From contig OZ025277.1 in the NCBI GenBank assembly GCA_964019165.1, positions 11,415,534 through 11,479,533 on the forward strand: a stretch of 64,000 nucleotides of DNA. Reading direction: 5' to 3'. The DNA comes from Mastigias papua. Its lineage: Eukaryota; Cnidaria; Scyphozoa; Rhizostomeae; Mastigiidae. The position numbers and the translations under genes are program-made. Shown here piece by piece: positions 47,701 to 60,500 of the stretch. The notes beneath the pieces are model-generated. The model did not search any database. It saw nothing but the letters and a program-made list of their open reading frames with translations, and was not told where the DNA came from. How positions within the stretch are numbered: position 1 is the first letter of the stretch; each line of letters begins with the position of its first letter.

Positions 47701-50700
47701 TATTTGTTTAATCTATGTCGATTTGCACAAAACTCTCCTTAGCTGTTTGAAGGAATTGGCTTGATTCACTCTCTCGCAGAGAAGTTTAAGCATATATTTG
47801 CAGAAGAGCATGCTGCAATGCACCCTAAAAATGGCAGCTATTGATGTTCATGACCACTTCACTAAACACGTATTGTATCTATGTACGAAAAAATGGTTCA
47901 TCCTATCAATGCCAGCAGCTGAGTCAAATTTCATCAAACGCAGAGTTATTTTGGAAACATCAAAACTTCATAAAATCTTGCCAAATGTGGTAAATTAACA
48001 CTAACTTTCAAAATTATGTTTAGAAACCTCTTTGTCAGATGGACGGTACGATATTGTGCATGTAAACTGGATATCTCGATTACTCTATCATCTGTACTCG
48101 CTAACGATGGAATCCGAAGCAATACGGTAATTTGTAAAATAATGTCTACATCGTAGGCTGCAGAGTTTGAATGTATCCAAGCAAGCTAGAATCGGAGATA
48201 TAAACCAGCAAATGGATGAGGAAAAAAAAAGTAGAGAGCAACGATGGTAAATCTTCCATTTCATAGCAACCTACAGGCACCGCGGAACAGGGGGGGGGCT
48301 ATAGCTCCCCCACTTTTTTCGAAAATAAACAATAGTGTTTTAAAGAGGTCAAAAGAATTCGCTAATGATTGATTACTGTAGTTTTTCAAAGACAACCATT
48401 CATTTGATGTTTAAAGGGGCGTAGTTTAAATTCTAAGGCAAGCCCAAGTCCCCAATTCTTTCTCGTTTCGCTAAATTTTAGCCCCCCCCCCCACTTTCAG
48501 ACTGCTCCGCGGTCCCTGACCTATTTAATCTAACGTTTCTCCAAAGCATATCAGTGCTTAGTATGGAGTTAATAGTCTTACTACCAAGTACGTGCAATCT
48601 CAATGTGATTCTCATAGAAGCAAGGTTCACTCCTTATTTCTGTACTGGTGATAAATGTTTTCAGCTTGGAATTCTCGCAGCAACTTGATGAGTTGGCCAA
48701 GAAGTTTTTCAATGCAGAGAGAGATTTTGTGAGTATCCTAAAGCTAATTCAATTTGCTTTGTATTTATTACAAGTGCTTCAGGACGTTTTTGAAAAAACT
48801 CCCTTACTTTTCTAGGATTTCCAGACCAGTTTCAAATTCCCTTACTTTTTCACACTTCTTCCCAGCAGTTTGCAGCCGACGAAAGAGATGATTTAGCATA
48901 TGTACCGAGAATAAAGAAGCAAACAGAATGAAAATATGAAAAAAATTCGCTGTACAGAAAAATTCCCCGACTTTTCCAGGTTTTTCAGATTACTGGCAAC
49001 CCCCACTGCTTGTATGTTTGTCAATGATATCGGAACAACCTCAAATGGTTCAGATTTCTTTCCATTCTTCCATTAATTCCTTTATACCTTCAGAATCATG
49101 TTTAGACACGCCACTCAAAAATCTTAAATGTTCAACAAAAATCAAATTCATCTTGCAGTAATAAACATTTAAGGTGCACTAATGGTATTTTTTCTACAAA
49201 GGATGAAAAATCACTGACGCACCAAGAAGAAGAACTCCAGAGGAAGATAACTGATATAACACAAGCTGGTAAATTACAATTGAACATAACTGTGACGTAA
49301 TTAATTCAAACCTGCATCAAGATAACTGATGGACACATTCTAAAAGTTTTGCACAGAAGATACTATCATATGCGCTTAGTTTCCCTTTCTAATAACAAGC
49401 TGCATACTGTGATAATTTAAAGGGTAAAGGGGAAACATAGGTTTTGCTAATAGTGTAGAGAAGCTGATTCTTTAATAATAATAATTATAATAATAATAAT
49501 AATAATGAAAATGTTATACAGGGTAACCTATTCAGCACATGAAGTGCTGTTATCAATGAGGGTCCTGTGTCTAAAACTATGATATATTACAGTAAAGCTT
49601 CATAACATAGAAATATAATGATTATGTACAACTGGTCATATTTAAAAGCACAAATTAATTTCTAGCTGTCCATCGTCCTGCTATCGTCAGAAGTGATCTT
49701 TGTGAGAAAAAAGCCTTGCATCAACACAGAATCTAACTTCTGTTGTGTCTTTCACTTAATGGAAGACACGGTCATTTTGTCATCCTGTGTTAATGATAGC
49801 CCCTCATTGCGAATAGTTTTTTTAGACAGAGATATAACATTCAGAGGGTAGTGATCAGCTCCAATGCATATCCATTAATCTCTTTCTATTCCAGCCATAG
49901 AGAGCAAAACACACATGGAGGAATTAACTAAACAATTTAGTGAATTTGCCATTGATCAAGGTATGCTTGAAATCACTTATACATCCAATTCAACTGGCTT
50001 TCTATCATAAACTCAACACTTCCGTAAACGAAGAATTTACTATTCTACCATGTACTGATAACATCACAAGCGGAAAAAGGTAGTAAAAACACAAGAATAT
50101 AAGGTGATGAAGGCATATTTTCCTATTTTACAGAGGAAAAGAGTGCTATTTCGTTTGGGTGGCCGTCTGTCCAGGAAGCGGAGAGTGTTCTGTGAGTAAA
50201 GACATTTAGAAAATATTGCTATTAGCATTATATCAAAATATCTGACGAAATAACTCTTACTGATGTAAGAATACCACGAAACACATTTGTCTGATAACTG
50301 ATGTGGTGGAGACAATTCAAGAAAACATTCATGTTTGACAAAATTAATTCGAGTCTGACATCTGACTTGTAATTACTTTAACCTCAACGACCAAAATGAC
50401 AAGAATCTCTTACTATGCGTTGACTTCACTATCAAGTTGTTTTATCTTGGTCCCAGTCTTACAGAATTAAATATTTGCTATCCAGGGAAATGATTAAAAA
50501 GGAGAATAACATTATATGCAGTAAGTACGAAGACTGCCAGGAAGAACTAAAGACTGTGAAATCAAGGTAAGTGAATATACATTATTGCAACAAAAAATAC
50601 AACCAAATAGCAAATGACCCTAAAACACAATGTACATTGCAATGGAAGCTACCTATAGACTGTGGTAGATATTCCCTACAACATATGATATGAATTATAG

Positions 50701-51035
50701 CAGAATAAAGAACTCTTTGACGTTCAAAGGGAGTGATGTGTCTCAATGAGCAAATGCACGATGCATTAAACCAAGTTCTGCTTTCAGAAGTATTCAACTA
50801 CTTCACAGACAACAAAATTACTGCAGGCATGAAGGAACATCTTATGAGAAATTTATACTTCATAATCTTGAAGTGTGACACTCTTCAAATAGAAAACTAC
50901 AGCAACAACTTCGTGATAAAATTCCAGTATATCACTTTCCAATCTCCCCAAAAAATATGCTAAGTTTTAGAAAAAAGCTAACATAACTATTCTAGGGTTG
51001 ATGGCAAGATGGAGAAGCTGCAAAAACCTTTGTAG
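44715..51035 (+). CDS. Coiled-coil protein of unknown function
   Basis: Nine exons with GT-AG borders and fully consistent phases: 44715-44799, 47486-47540, 48157-48246, 48665-48728, 49202-49268, 49895-49960, 50134-50191, 50465-50566 and 50996-51035. They join to 627 nt, 208 aa, starting MDLKEPDNKRSTDFQVDIIS and ending DGKMEKLQKPL then TAG. Residues about 15-140 are Glu/Lys/Gln-rich with heptad spacing (ISESLRELQQ, MDEEKKSREQRCLEFSQQLD, QEEELQRKITDI), and 160-205 form a second helix-rich segment (REMIKKENNIICSKYEDCQE). There is no signal peptide or membrane segment. Small exons of one or two helical turns are common in cytoskeletal, ciliary and kinetochore coiled-coil proteins, but I cannot place it. 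An AATAAA at 51051-51056 lies just past the stop. It converges with FNTB. Confidence 0.75.
46565..46905. mobile_element. MITE-family fragment in intron 1 of the coiled-coil gene
   Basis: TCTGGAAAACCTAGAA and TCAGGGAATTCC on one side and GTCAGGGAGTTTTTGGAAG and AAGAGTCAGGAACTC on the other resemble the CTGACTTTTCCAGG family at 21652-22009. The ends are approximate. Confidence 0.4.
46924..47283. mobile_element. hAT-like MITE (GGGCAACC ends)
   Basis: GTCATGGACGGGCAACCGTT on the left and AGGGATGGGCAACCTCAAGC on the reverse complement of the right, about 360 bp apart, with no coding between. A GGGCAACC core near the end is typical of hAT MITEs. Boundaries are approximate and no clean 8-bp duplication was seen. 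Confidence 0.45.
48274..48518. mobile_element. Short MITE with CAGGNACCGCGGANCAG ends
   Basis: The ends are CAGGCACCGCGGAACAG and, reverse-complemented, CAGGGACCGCGGAGCAG, followed inside by G-runs and C-runs. It is flanked by ACCTA on both sides. It is 245 bp, non-coding, between exons 3 and 4 of the coiled-coil gene. Confidence 0.7.
48775..49010. mobile_element. MITE-family fragment in intron 4 of the coiled-coil gene
   Basis: CTCCCTTACTTTTCTAGG at the left and CCCCGACTTTTCCAGG with TTTTTCAG at the right are the same word family as 21652-22009. No open frame. Confidence 0.45.
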
Positions 51036-51050
51036 GTTTAAGAGATGGAG

Positions 51051-51056
51051 AATAAA
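51051..51056 (+). terminator. Polyadenylation signal AATAAA of the coiled-coil gene
   Basis: A canonical hexamer 16 bp after the TAG of the coiled-coil gene. A hexamer this close gives a very short 3' UTR, so other signals may be used too. Confidence 0.45.
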
Positions 51057-51563
51057 GAACACTGGACAAAAGTTTTGGCTGTCATACTTCACAGTCGTAC
51101 GTTGTTGATAACTGAAGTCTATACCTTCAATGTAACCAACACGTGGGTCTCAAATAAGCTGAATTTCAAAAAAATATTGCCCTTCTCGATTTGGATATGC
51201 TTAAATTGAATTTTACACGATAGAGATAAATAAATTCGTGGGATTCTTCAAAAAAATTTTCGGCCATCTAACATTCAACATTTGAGAAAACACCAATCAA
51301 AATATTCGACACGTGGAAATCTGATGTATGTGAATTTAATTGATATCTGTATAAAATTGAATGGTGCGTATGCAAAGGGTAAAAAAATATATATAAATGT
51401 ACATAAGTACTACGCTAGCTATATCTGACCTAGTAGCCTTCTAAACAGAAATGTAACGATGAATTTCTTTTGAAACTATCTTCAAAATATTGCACAGTAC
51501 TTCAAGTGAGCTGGCACCATCCTTCTCTTTCATACACCCATGTGACTATTGTACTGAGATTCT

Positions 51564-54500
51564 TCATTGACTGTCATCTAGTGGTCTCTTATTGAAATAT
51601 TCGAGAGTTTCGTACGCACTGTCTATGCAAATATTGTATGTTGGGTGTGTTGGCTTCTAAAAAGGGTTATAAAAAAGCAAGTGATTAATCAGCAACAACT
51701 TTACTATCTGAAAAAGGCTTTCCACGAATAGTACAAATACTGAAACTGATATAAACAAACAAGAAAAATCAAACACAGGAAGATAGCTAGGGTTTAAAAA
51801 ACTAATGACAGCAATTCACTGAGGCAATCTAAGACCACAATTAACATTACAAAATCACATAGAAGAATTCCATTAACTCTTTAAATCAGAGAAAGGCAGA
51901 TATAACACTGAAAACTAATAATCTTCTAAGAAAGAGAGAAAAGTAACGATAAAAGAAAGAACGAAAGAAAAAAAAGAGAAAGAAAGAAAACCCATTTCAT
52001 ACTCAGCTGATATGGAAGCAGTTTTCAAACAGTCATTAAATTATTCATTCATTCATACAATCATTAGTTCACTCACTCACTCACTCACTCACTCACTCAC
52101 TCACTCACTCACTCATCCATTCATCCATTCACTCACTCACTCATTCACTCACTCACTCACTCACTCACTCACTCACTCACTCACTCACTCATTCACTTTT
52201 TATCTAGCAATATATCTTACTGGTATATAAAACAGACATATTTTCTTACCAAATGGTTCTTCTTTGGGCCCAGAACTTTTAAATTGCCTACTTCATCGCC
52301 AATAAAGTTCTGGGCAACTGAAAGACCACTTAAACAATAACATGTGTGGTAATAATCACGTGGCCTGTTAAAGGAAGAACATTTCAAACTATTATTGACC
52401 TCTATTTGATGACAATAATAATCAGCATAATCTAATGAACACGAACAGAGTCCAAAAAAATGTCCAACCTTCCTCGGGCTGTCAGACTTCATCATAGCCT
52501 TTCCTCTTTTAAGACAATCAAAAGTAGTCAAAGTTCTTTAACTCTGCATTGTGTATTTCTCAAAAATTTGAGCTGTATAAGGACTATGCGTTTCACTGCT
52601 GATGTCACAATTGCAAACTTGGCTGAAGATGGATTGCTGATAAAAGTTACTAAACCTTCCTCAAATACGACATACAAAGGCAAGATCTTCTTCCGGCTCA
52701 GAGCCACGGAGCCGTGACTTTTCCTAGACTCTGAACACGAATTGCCGAAAAAACTGATAGCAGATGGCGCAGGCTACGGTGTCTATAGTTCCTATGGATA
52801 AGATTGCTAAATAACTGCCAGATGATTTTTAAGAACTGCTGCTACAAACAATGGTTACTAAACGCATCTGTATTATGGGATTTAGAATTGGCACAATGAC
52901 GAGCAGGAGAGTCCTTTGGAAGTTTGGGGACTACAAAAAAACAAGGCATACCTTCCAGGTTTGTCTATCAATCCACCATTAGAATGTTGACAACCAAGCA
53001 AAATATACTGCTGTAGTGCACCTAGGAACCAATTATAAAAAAGGATATTATATAAATTAACGAGATTGCTCACATATATAATGCATCGATGAATGTACAC
53101 CTTATCTAAATATTCCTGAAACAACAATGCAAATTGCTAATAACAGTTTTTTTCTACATAGTTCAAAATCTAGCCTTTTTCTGGCCAAAAAAGGTCAACT
53201 GCTTTATAAAATCATTCCCCTTGTAATTCATTCATACTAATACAAAAAAACTAATTTAGTTCTTTGCGACTCACTGGTACCAGCTCTTACTGATGCATTA
53301 CATTACAGTTACTAAAATGTGCGCATCAAAAGTGCATCAAATATGATTTAAATTCTTCAAGTTCACGTGGCTTACTCTGATCGAACATCCATTCCTTCTG
53401 ACTCAACTGATCGTCCCCATACATTTGCAATATACTATGTAGAATTGGAAAGATTCCACCTTGCCACAAGGAGTAACATCCATCAACTAGTTTATTTGTC
53501 CTTCCCTTGGAAAGAAAAGTGGGATAATTCAAGGAAGTTTTGATATAGCACCAGAAATAAAGACAACATCGGACAGCGCTTGATCGTTAGTTAAGGAGCA
53601 AATGAATAATGGCCTCGATATCAATATGAGGAAATATCCTAATTGATAATATTGAATGCGCAATAGAAGATTGTTAAAATTCATTCAATGACTACTCTCA
53701 CATGAGAAAAAACATCAAATTAAAGACATAGAAGAGTGTTATGAAGATGGTTACATAGCACAATTTACGAGAACACATCGAACTGAATAAGTTTAAAACT
53801 GTCAACTCCCAGGTAAGCGTTGCACCTAAAAAATTTCAGAACTCGCATAGATAAGAAATCACCTCCTCCAAAAAATTGTTCAATGAAGGTTGAAACATTC
53901 TTCAATAAAATCATTGTAGCAATGTCAAAAGAATTGTACAAATTCATTTCTGCTTGAGTACTCCAAATTTCAACCAAGAGGGTGCTCTTCTCTGCTGTCA
54001 ATTCGGGTTTTTTTGGAAGCTTGAACAACCTCTACTATCTCAATGTAAAAGAACTTCAAACCATATCAATCTGTAGATAAATTGATACCTGAAATCCACC
54101 CTCAAGTCGCATTTGACGATTTGCAGCCCAATGCTAAAAAACAAGAAAACAAAGAAAAGCATTTAAAATTTCATACAACCAATAAGTAAATGAATTGTCT
54201 TATCCTGCACAACAAAATAGTAATCATATCTTCAAAAAGCTTCAGATATACAAGATGCAATCTCAATTGTTAGAAACTTGCACATGGATGAAAGAAAGTT
54301 AACAGCTACTCACGAAAGAACAAAATTTCTCGAGGAAAATTTCACCCTGATTGGTTCTCAACTTCTTACCAAAATAACAAGAATCATGAGAATAATCTCT
54401 GTGACAATTTTGGGAGAAGAAATCCCTTTGTTTTGTAGAAGCTTGATGATGACAAGACGAAGTCTGATATCTTACCAATAGCTTCCCAATATTTATTTTC

Positions 54501-57500
54501 TGTTCACAACCAAGCAGTGCTAGGGCAGCCAAACCACAAAATGAGTATCCACCGTGAGCTTCCAACTCTGCAAAACAAACGGTAAGTTATGACGTTCCAA
54601 AAAATGTTCAAAGCCAATGGCAAACAACTTCAACATCACACTAAAGTACAGAAAACAGTACTACACATTTGATAATTGTAAAAAGGTAAAAGCTAGTCAA
54701 ATATAGGATTCCATACGTCGGGGAGCGCATGTGAGAGAGGACACATATCCTGGTATGTTAATGTGGCCAGTTCCGCTCTCGCCTCCTGTATTTCCCAAGT
54801 TTCGTCACACGATAACCATTTGCTGCAGGGAGAGTGGTTAGTGAATGTCTAAACCACAGTCCGAAGTGCGCCTCAACCACCCACCTCCCGCACAACAGAC
54901 CAGGGCTATAGCCACACGACCTGTTACACATATGATATATAAATGTACGGCATTGAATCCGAACCTTAATGTTTAATTATGGATGTAATAAGGCCACAAA
55001 GGACTGCGTGAGAGAAACATAACGTAAGGACCATATGGTATTATCAATGAGAAATCGCAAGTACACAAGTCTAGCAATGGGCACAACAACAGCATACTTT
55101 ACCGAAGATGACGTTTTCTAGAATCGAAAGGCCGATATATCAATCGGGACGAACTCCATACATCGGCCTTCGTCCTGATTGAATTCATCATTAAATAGCA
55201 AAAGCAACATCAACCGGCAAAACTAAAACCACAGCCGCATCCCTACCGTACATACTTAGCACTGTTAAACGCTTAATAATGTCTAAAAGCGACTAAAGGA
55301 ACGCTAGTTTCTTTATAAATAAAATCCTTACGCAGATTTTTAATGTTACTTATATATCTAGATCTTTCTTCCTACCTGGCAGGCCAGCAAATCCGCCTTC
55401 ATAAGTTTGGCATCTACAATAAAAAGTAATTGTCTTTCAAGGTCATTTCTGACATACATGCTTTCAGCAGTCGAGATATTGAAATTTCAAGGTACGCAAC
55501 CAGTTATTTTCCAAAATTTTAACATGGTAATTACAGCAAAAACACTAAAACACGGCATCCCCATAAAGCTTCCTTCTATATATATTTAAAGTTGAGTTTC
55601 CAGATATGCCCAAATCGGTGCACGATCTTAAACAGGCATTCATACAAATTGACACATCAAAATCTACTGAATCCATAATTCAGGCCTAGGTCAATGTACA
55701 AAAGAGGTGTTCAACAAAACGTAGTAATTTTCATAACAATCAATCATAGCACATTTTAAGAAATATCAATTAATGGGAAATTTCTCAAAACGGCATAAAG
55801 ATTGACAAATCTGTGACAACAATAGACGCATTCCTCGAAAGATGGCAACACTAAATTCACGGTTGTCAATGGTAAATAGTAAAATCACGCTTTCTTTTAC
55901 ATGATTTTAGAACAACTCTAAAAAAAAGTTATTTATTGGGCCCCAACAACAGGGGGAAATTCTTACCTTTCTCCGGTCAGTACCGAGGAACGTATTGAAC
56001 CTGCTGGGGACTTTTCCCCAGTAGTAAGAGTGTCAAATAACACCCTGCAGTCAATAATTGCTTTTAAATCATATTCTACACTCCTACATTGCGCTCCGGA
56101 ATGGCTGTTAGGCAAAGCATGGTTGCACATTTCCCCGGAACATCTGCAAATCCTTTGCAGCCCATGGACTAAAATAACATTACCCTATGACTTATTTGAA
56201 TTCGGTGTTTGAGATGAAACTGTAGATCGATACGTCAATGCCATGCAAAAAGTCCTCTCCTTGATCTATCACCATTTTCTGTAGTTAGATATCGAAACAC
56301 CACCAAAAGTTATCACCAAGTTTCTTTAAAACCACCATTCCGCAAGCCATACTATATCTAGCTTTACCCCCCAAAGATGTTAATAATACTACCCTGAGGA
56401 TTTATCAGAAACAATGAGGTGAAAAATTAGAAATTCGCTAGGGAAAAGCCGACTCCATTACCGTGCTAACCAATCGCCAGTCTTTTCGAATAAGCCATCT
56501 GCGATGTTCGTCAGCCTTGCCACGACAACTGCACAGTATGCTCCTCTGAAAATCGACAGCAGAAGATTTGCAAATGATACCAGGTAAAACTTCTTGCAAA
56601 TAATACTTTCGTGTCTCAACTCTTGATGTATTTCAATGTTAGTTAAGGTCAATTACTAACAATATTTAACTCTTACACGTGAAAAGAAATGCATTCAAGA
56701 CATGTGTGTAATCCTACCGTTGACATTTGTCAGTCCATTCACAAACACCAACAGGGGAGCACTTTGATGAATATCTGTTTTAAAAGGTGCGGCTAGTTCT
56801 TCTACTGATTTACCGAAGGGATAATTTTTTGAAATATGGAATGCAATTACTAATCATAATAACTACCATGCGAAGCTGAGCATTACTGAGGAGTGAAAAA
56901 ATATCGGGGGGTGGGGCCGTCGCCAGATTGTCCATCAGTGCATACTTGCTAGCACATGATAAACAACATGTGGCATATCGTCCTACATACAAATCTATAT
57001 TTTCCTACAATATTAACAAGTGAAAACACTTATCCTTAGACAATGGTTTTGTGAGTATGGTTGGCAGTCCCCTTCATCGCTGCTTTCTACTCTCTAGTGT
57101 TGCCACCAGGTAAAAATTTGCTACTGAGTAGATAGGAAGAGAGTATGGCGAAAGGCATGCCCCCAGTCATCGACCTTTCGCAACGCACGTTCAGTGGTTT
57201 AACCACAAGATAACTAGCAAGCGTAATACACCCACACATCGATGGCAAGGTATAGGCAAACTAAAGTAGCTGTCAAGTACGGGAAATCATGCTAAAGTAA
57301 GAAAAGCTAAGTAGCATAAAAGAAGACAAGGGCGACCAATTTTATGCATAAATAATTTTTGATAAATCCTACAACAACAAAGGAAATCAATAATTTAGCA
57401 ACTGTTAAATCCAATTTCTAAAAGAATTTTCAATTTTCTCTCAAACCTTCAATAACTTTGATAGTCAAGCATGACAATCAAAAATAGCTTCAATATTTGT

Positions 57501-60500
57501 GCAACTACAAATGCACTATGTGCTACTGTATAATGGGTACCTTATATCAACCTCCCCATCTCTATGCATTGTGAATGAGCCATCTGGTGTTCTTCTGTAT
57601 CTGATAAAACTTCTCAATCCTTTCCTGCAAAATAGTTACATGTCAGAAATATTTATGATACATTGCCGCTTAGATTTTATGTGAAGTGAAATGCCACATA
57701 AATAACATCCTAAACTACTCTACTTAAAAATCCAATATACAAGCACAGCTTACCATTCCAGCAAGCCCAAAGGTACTTGCAAGCAAAACCTCTACAAGAC
57801 TAAGTCATTAAGGCCTTGAAGTATCGAATACACTAACTTCCATCTCCAAACACTTCTTGATAATATAATTGACCATGTCAAAGCAAAAATACAAGATAGA
57901 TTTCAAAGAACACAATTTTCCCCATTTGCAAAGATTGGCTGTACATTTGCTGAGTATGATTAGACTAAAGTAACTTAAAGTTGTGGATCAAAGAAAAATA
58001 CAGTCATTCTCTGAACAAGAAACTTCAGCACAGTAAAACTGCAACAAGGTATAGGGCCAATGCCAATTTATGCAAAAACTAAGCCCTAGTCTTAGGGGGC
58101 CATTCAAAAAGTATGTACAGCCTGAAGGGGGGAATGGGTACCCCCAAAAGGGTATGAAACATACAAAGGGAGAGGAGTCTCTTCAAATAACATGCATGCC
58201 TATGTAATTTTCAGACACTTATTGCTTTCATGATTAGAATGATCTTGCTTGTATAATTTTTTTTGAAGATAGCTGGCACTTCAATATAAATGGTAAATTG
58301 CTAAGATTAGGCTTCTGTTAACCAACTAGAAGTACCATGTATACAGAAAGCACTAGTACAAGTGGTCTTGGCAAACTGCTGATAGTTGCACATACATACC
58401 TATTAATTATATCATAAGCTCCTTCCCAATATCTGCCAAGTATACATAATGAGCAAACAGCAGCATAAGTTGGAGCCAAATGTGGCATTTGTCCTGGTGC
58501 ACCTTGAAAAGGAACAAATCAAAATGATAATCAAATGGCATCAATGTTACTATTTTTCTTATAAGGTGATGTAGCTATGATTTTGAATATATTGAAAATA
58601 CCTAAAAACTTACCTCCAAAACCACCATGACTGTCTTGGCATTTGTCAAGGAAATGAGCAACCCTAGAATGAAGTTTTAGTTGGTTATCAAGATCTCGCC
58701 AAAGACTTTTAAAAGAGTACAAACGATGGAAATGAAATGTGACTTTCATCTCAAAATGTACTTGAAACTAAGGAAACTGTTCTCATCCATTACAGCAAAG
58801 GTAGCCAAGGAATGAAATATTTTAACACTGATCCTCACTATACTGTTTGAAAAATACTGACATAATGACATTCACCCACAAGGAAATTCAATATTGATGT
58901 ATCTTTCCACTATGCACAGATGGAAGTCTGTAGTAGATTAAAACCATTCTGGGACATTAACAGAAACTAAAGAATTTGACATTTTATGTACAAAATGACA
59001 TTTCAATTGCATCTTTCAATTGTCTCTTCTTTTTTAAAACAAATTATAGTATAACTAATTTTAACATATATATTTTGTTAGTATCAATTAGCCTATTAGC
59101 TATGTATATATTCTTGTATATTGCTATTACCAACTTTAAAAAGAAATTGTACATAAATAAATCAATAAAACACAAACACTACAATAATCTGGATGAGGTG
59201 GCATGCCAATGAGAATCTGCCATTACCAATTCAGGTGAAGACAAATGGGTAATGAACAATAGTTGTGAGTTGTAATGAGTAGCTCTAACTATCAAACTTA
59301 CTTCTTAGCATCTTCACAAGGAATTGGAATATCAAGTAGCTCTAATGAATGCAAAATCCAATAGCACACCCAGGCTCTGCTAGCATCTAGGAACTGAAAT
59401 ACAACGGGTTAAGTACATATCAAATACTGTCAATAGGCTACAGAATAATGCCTATTTCAAATGTATATTAATTTTAAATACGTTTTCTAGCCAAAAAGGT
59501 AGAAATTAATGTAATGTTTTAATTGCTATCTTGGTCTTTCTGGAAAAAAAACATGGTGCAGAACAGGGAACAGCACTCAAGGTTGTTGAGAAGATCTATC
59601 AGAGAAAATTTCCCCAAAATGAACAGACATTTACTGGCTCTTGTGATTTGTGAAGCAGAGCTGTACTTAGCATTGTTAGGAAAACTAGCAAGACACATGG
59701 TTCACAACAACAGTACACAAACAATAAGGACATCCTCAAACCTCATATCCTCTAGATAACCTTTGTAACCCTATTCTTAGGTACTCTATATGCTTTTCCT
59801 TGAGAAGGACAATGCTACAACAAATTTAACAGTCATTCAAATACAACTCCAATACACAATCATTTAGGCAAATAGAGGAAATATCATGAAAGTTAACTAA
59901 CTGTCCAATCTATTAAAGGCCTTGCTAGATGGAGAGATACTCATCTGTAGATTCTCCATAGCAGTAAATCTTTCAATAAGTTCATGGAGATACACAGAAA
60001 AATAATCAAAGTTCTTTCATAGTACATTCCATAGTATGTAACACCATTCATTAAGTTACTGCACTGCACTGCACTGCACTGCACTGCACTGCACTGCACT
60101 GCACTGCACTGCACTGCACTGCACTGTACTGTACTGTACTGTACTGCACTGCACTGCACTGCACTTTAGCTTGCCAATTAGGGTCTATTTCATAGTTTTT
60201 CTTTGATCGCTAAACTGGTGCTTTGTATTCTGATGAGTTATGGTTTAAACAGCACTCAGTATATTCTGGCAATGTTGGGCTTTAAGAGATAAATAATAAT
60301 TCATAAATAAATATTGACTATTTCCCTAAGCATACAGTGTGGCATAGAAACAGAATCCACTCTAAAACAAATTTCAAGGTGCTTCAAGGTGAAGCTGATT
60401 GCCTTCAATTTGACAGGGGATTTCATAGCAAATTAATTGCAAGTATAACTTGGCACCATTGTGATGATGCAAATGCCAGGGAACAGATGGATACAGCATA

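Noticed and set aside
52012..52230. Ser-Leu-Thr-His repeat protein
   Set aside because: Translation of the (CACT)n microsatellite inside an FNTB intron.
59880..59960. Alternative third FNTB exon (KAFNRLD-like reading)
   Set aside because: It looked like the region before LDASRAW, but the phase and donor did not fit; the exon at 59742-59814 (KEKHIEYL...LSRGYE) fits the family, both splice sites and both phases.
59941..60159. Gln-Cys-Ser-Ala-Val repeat protein
   Set aside because: Translation of the (GCACT)n microsatellite inside an FNTB intron.
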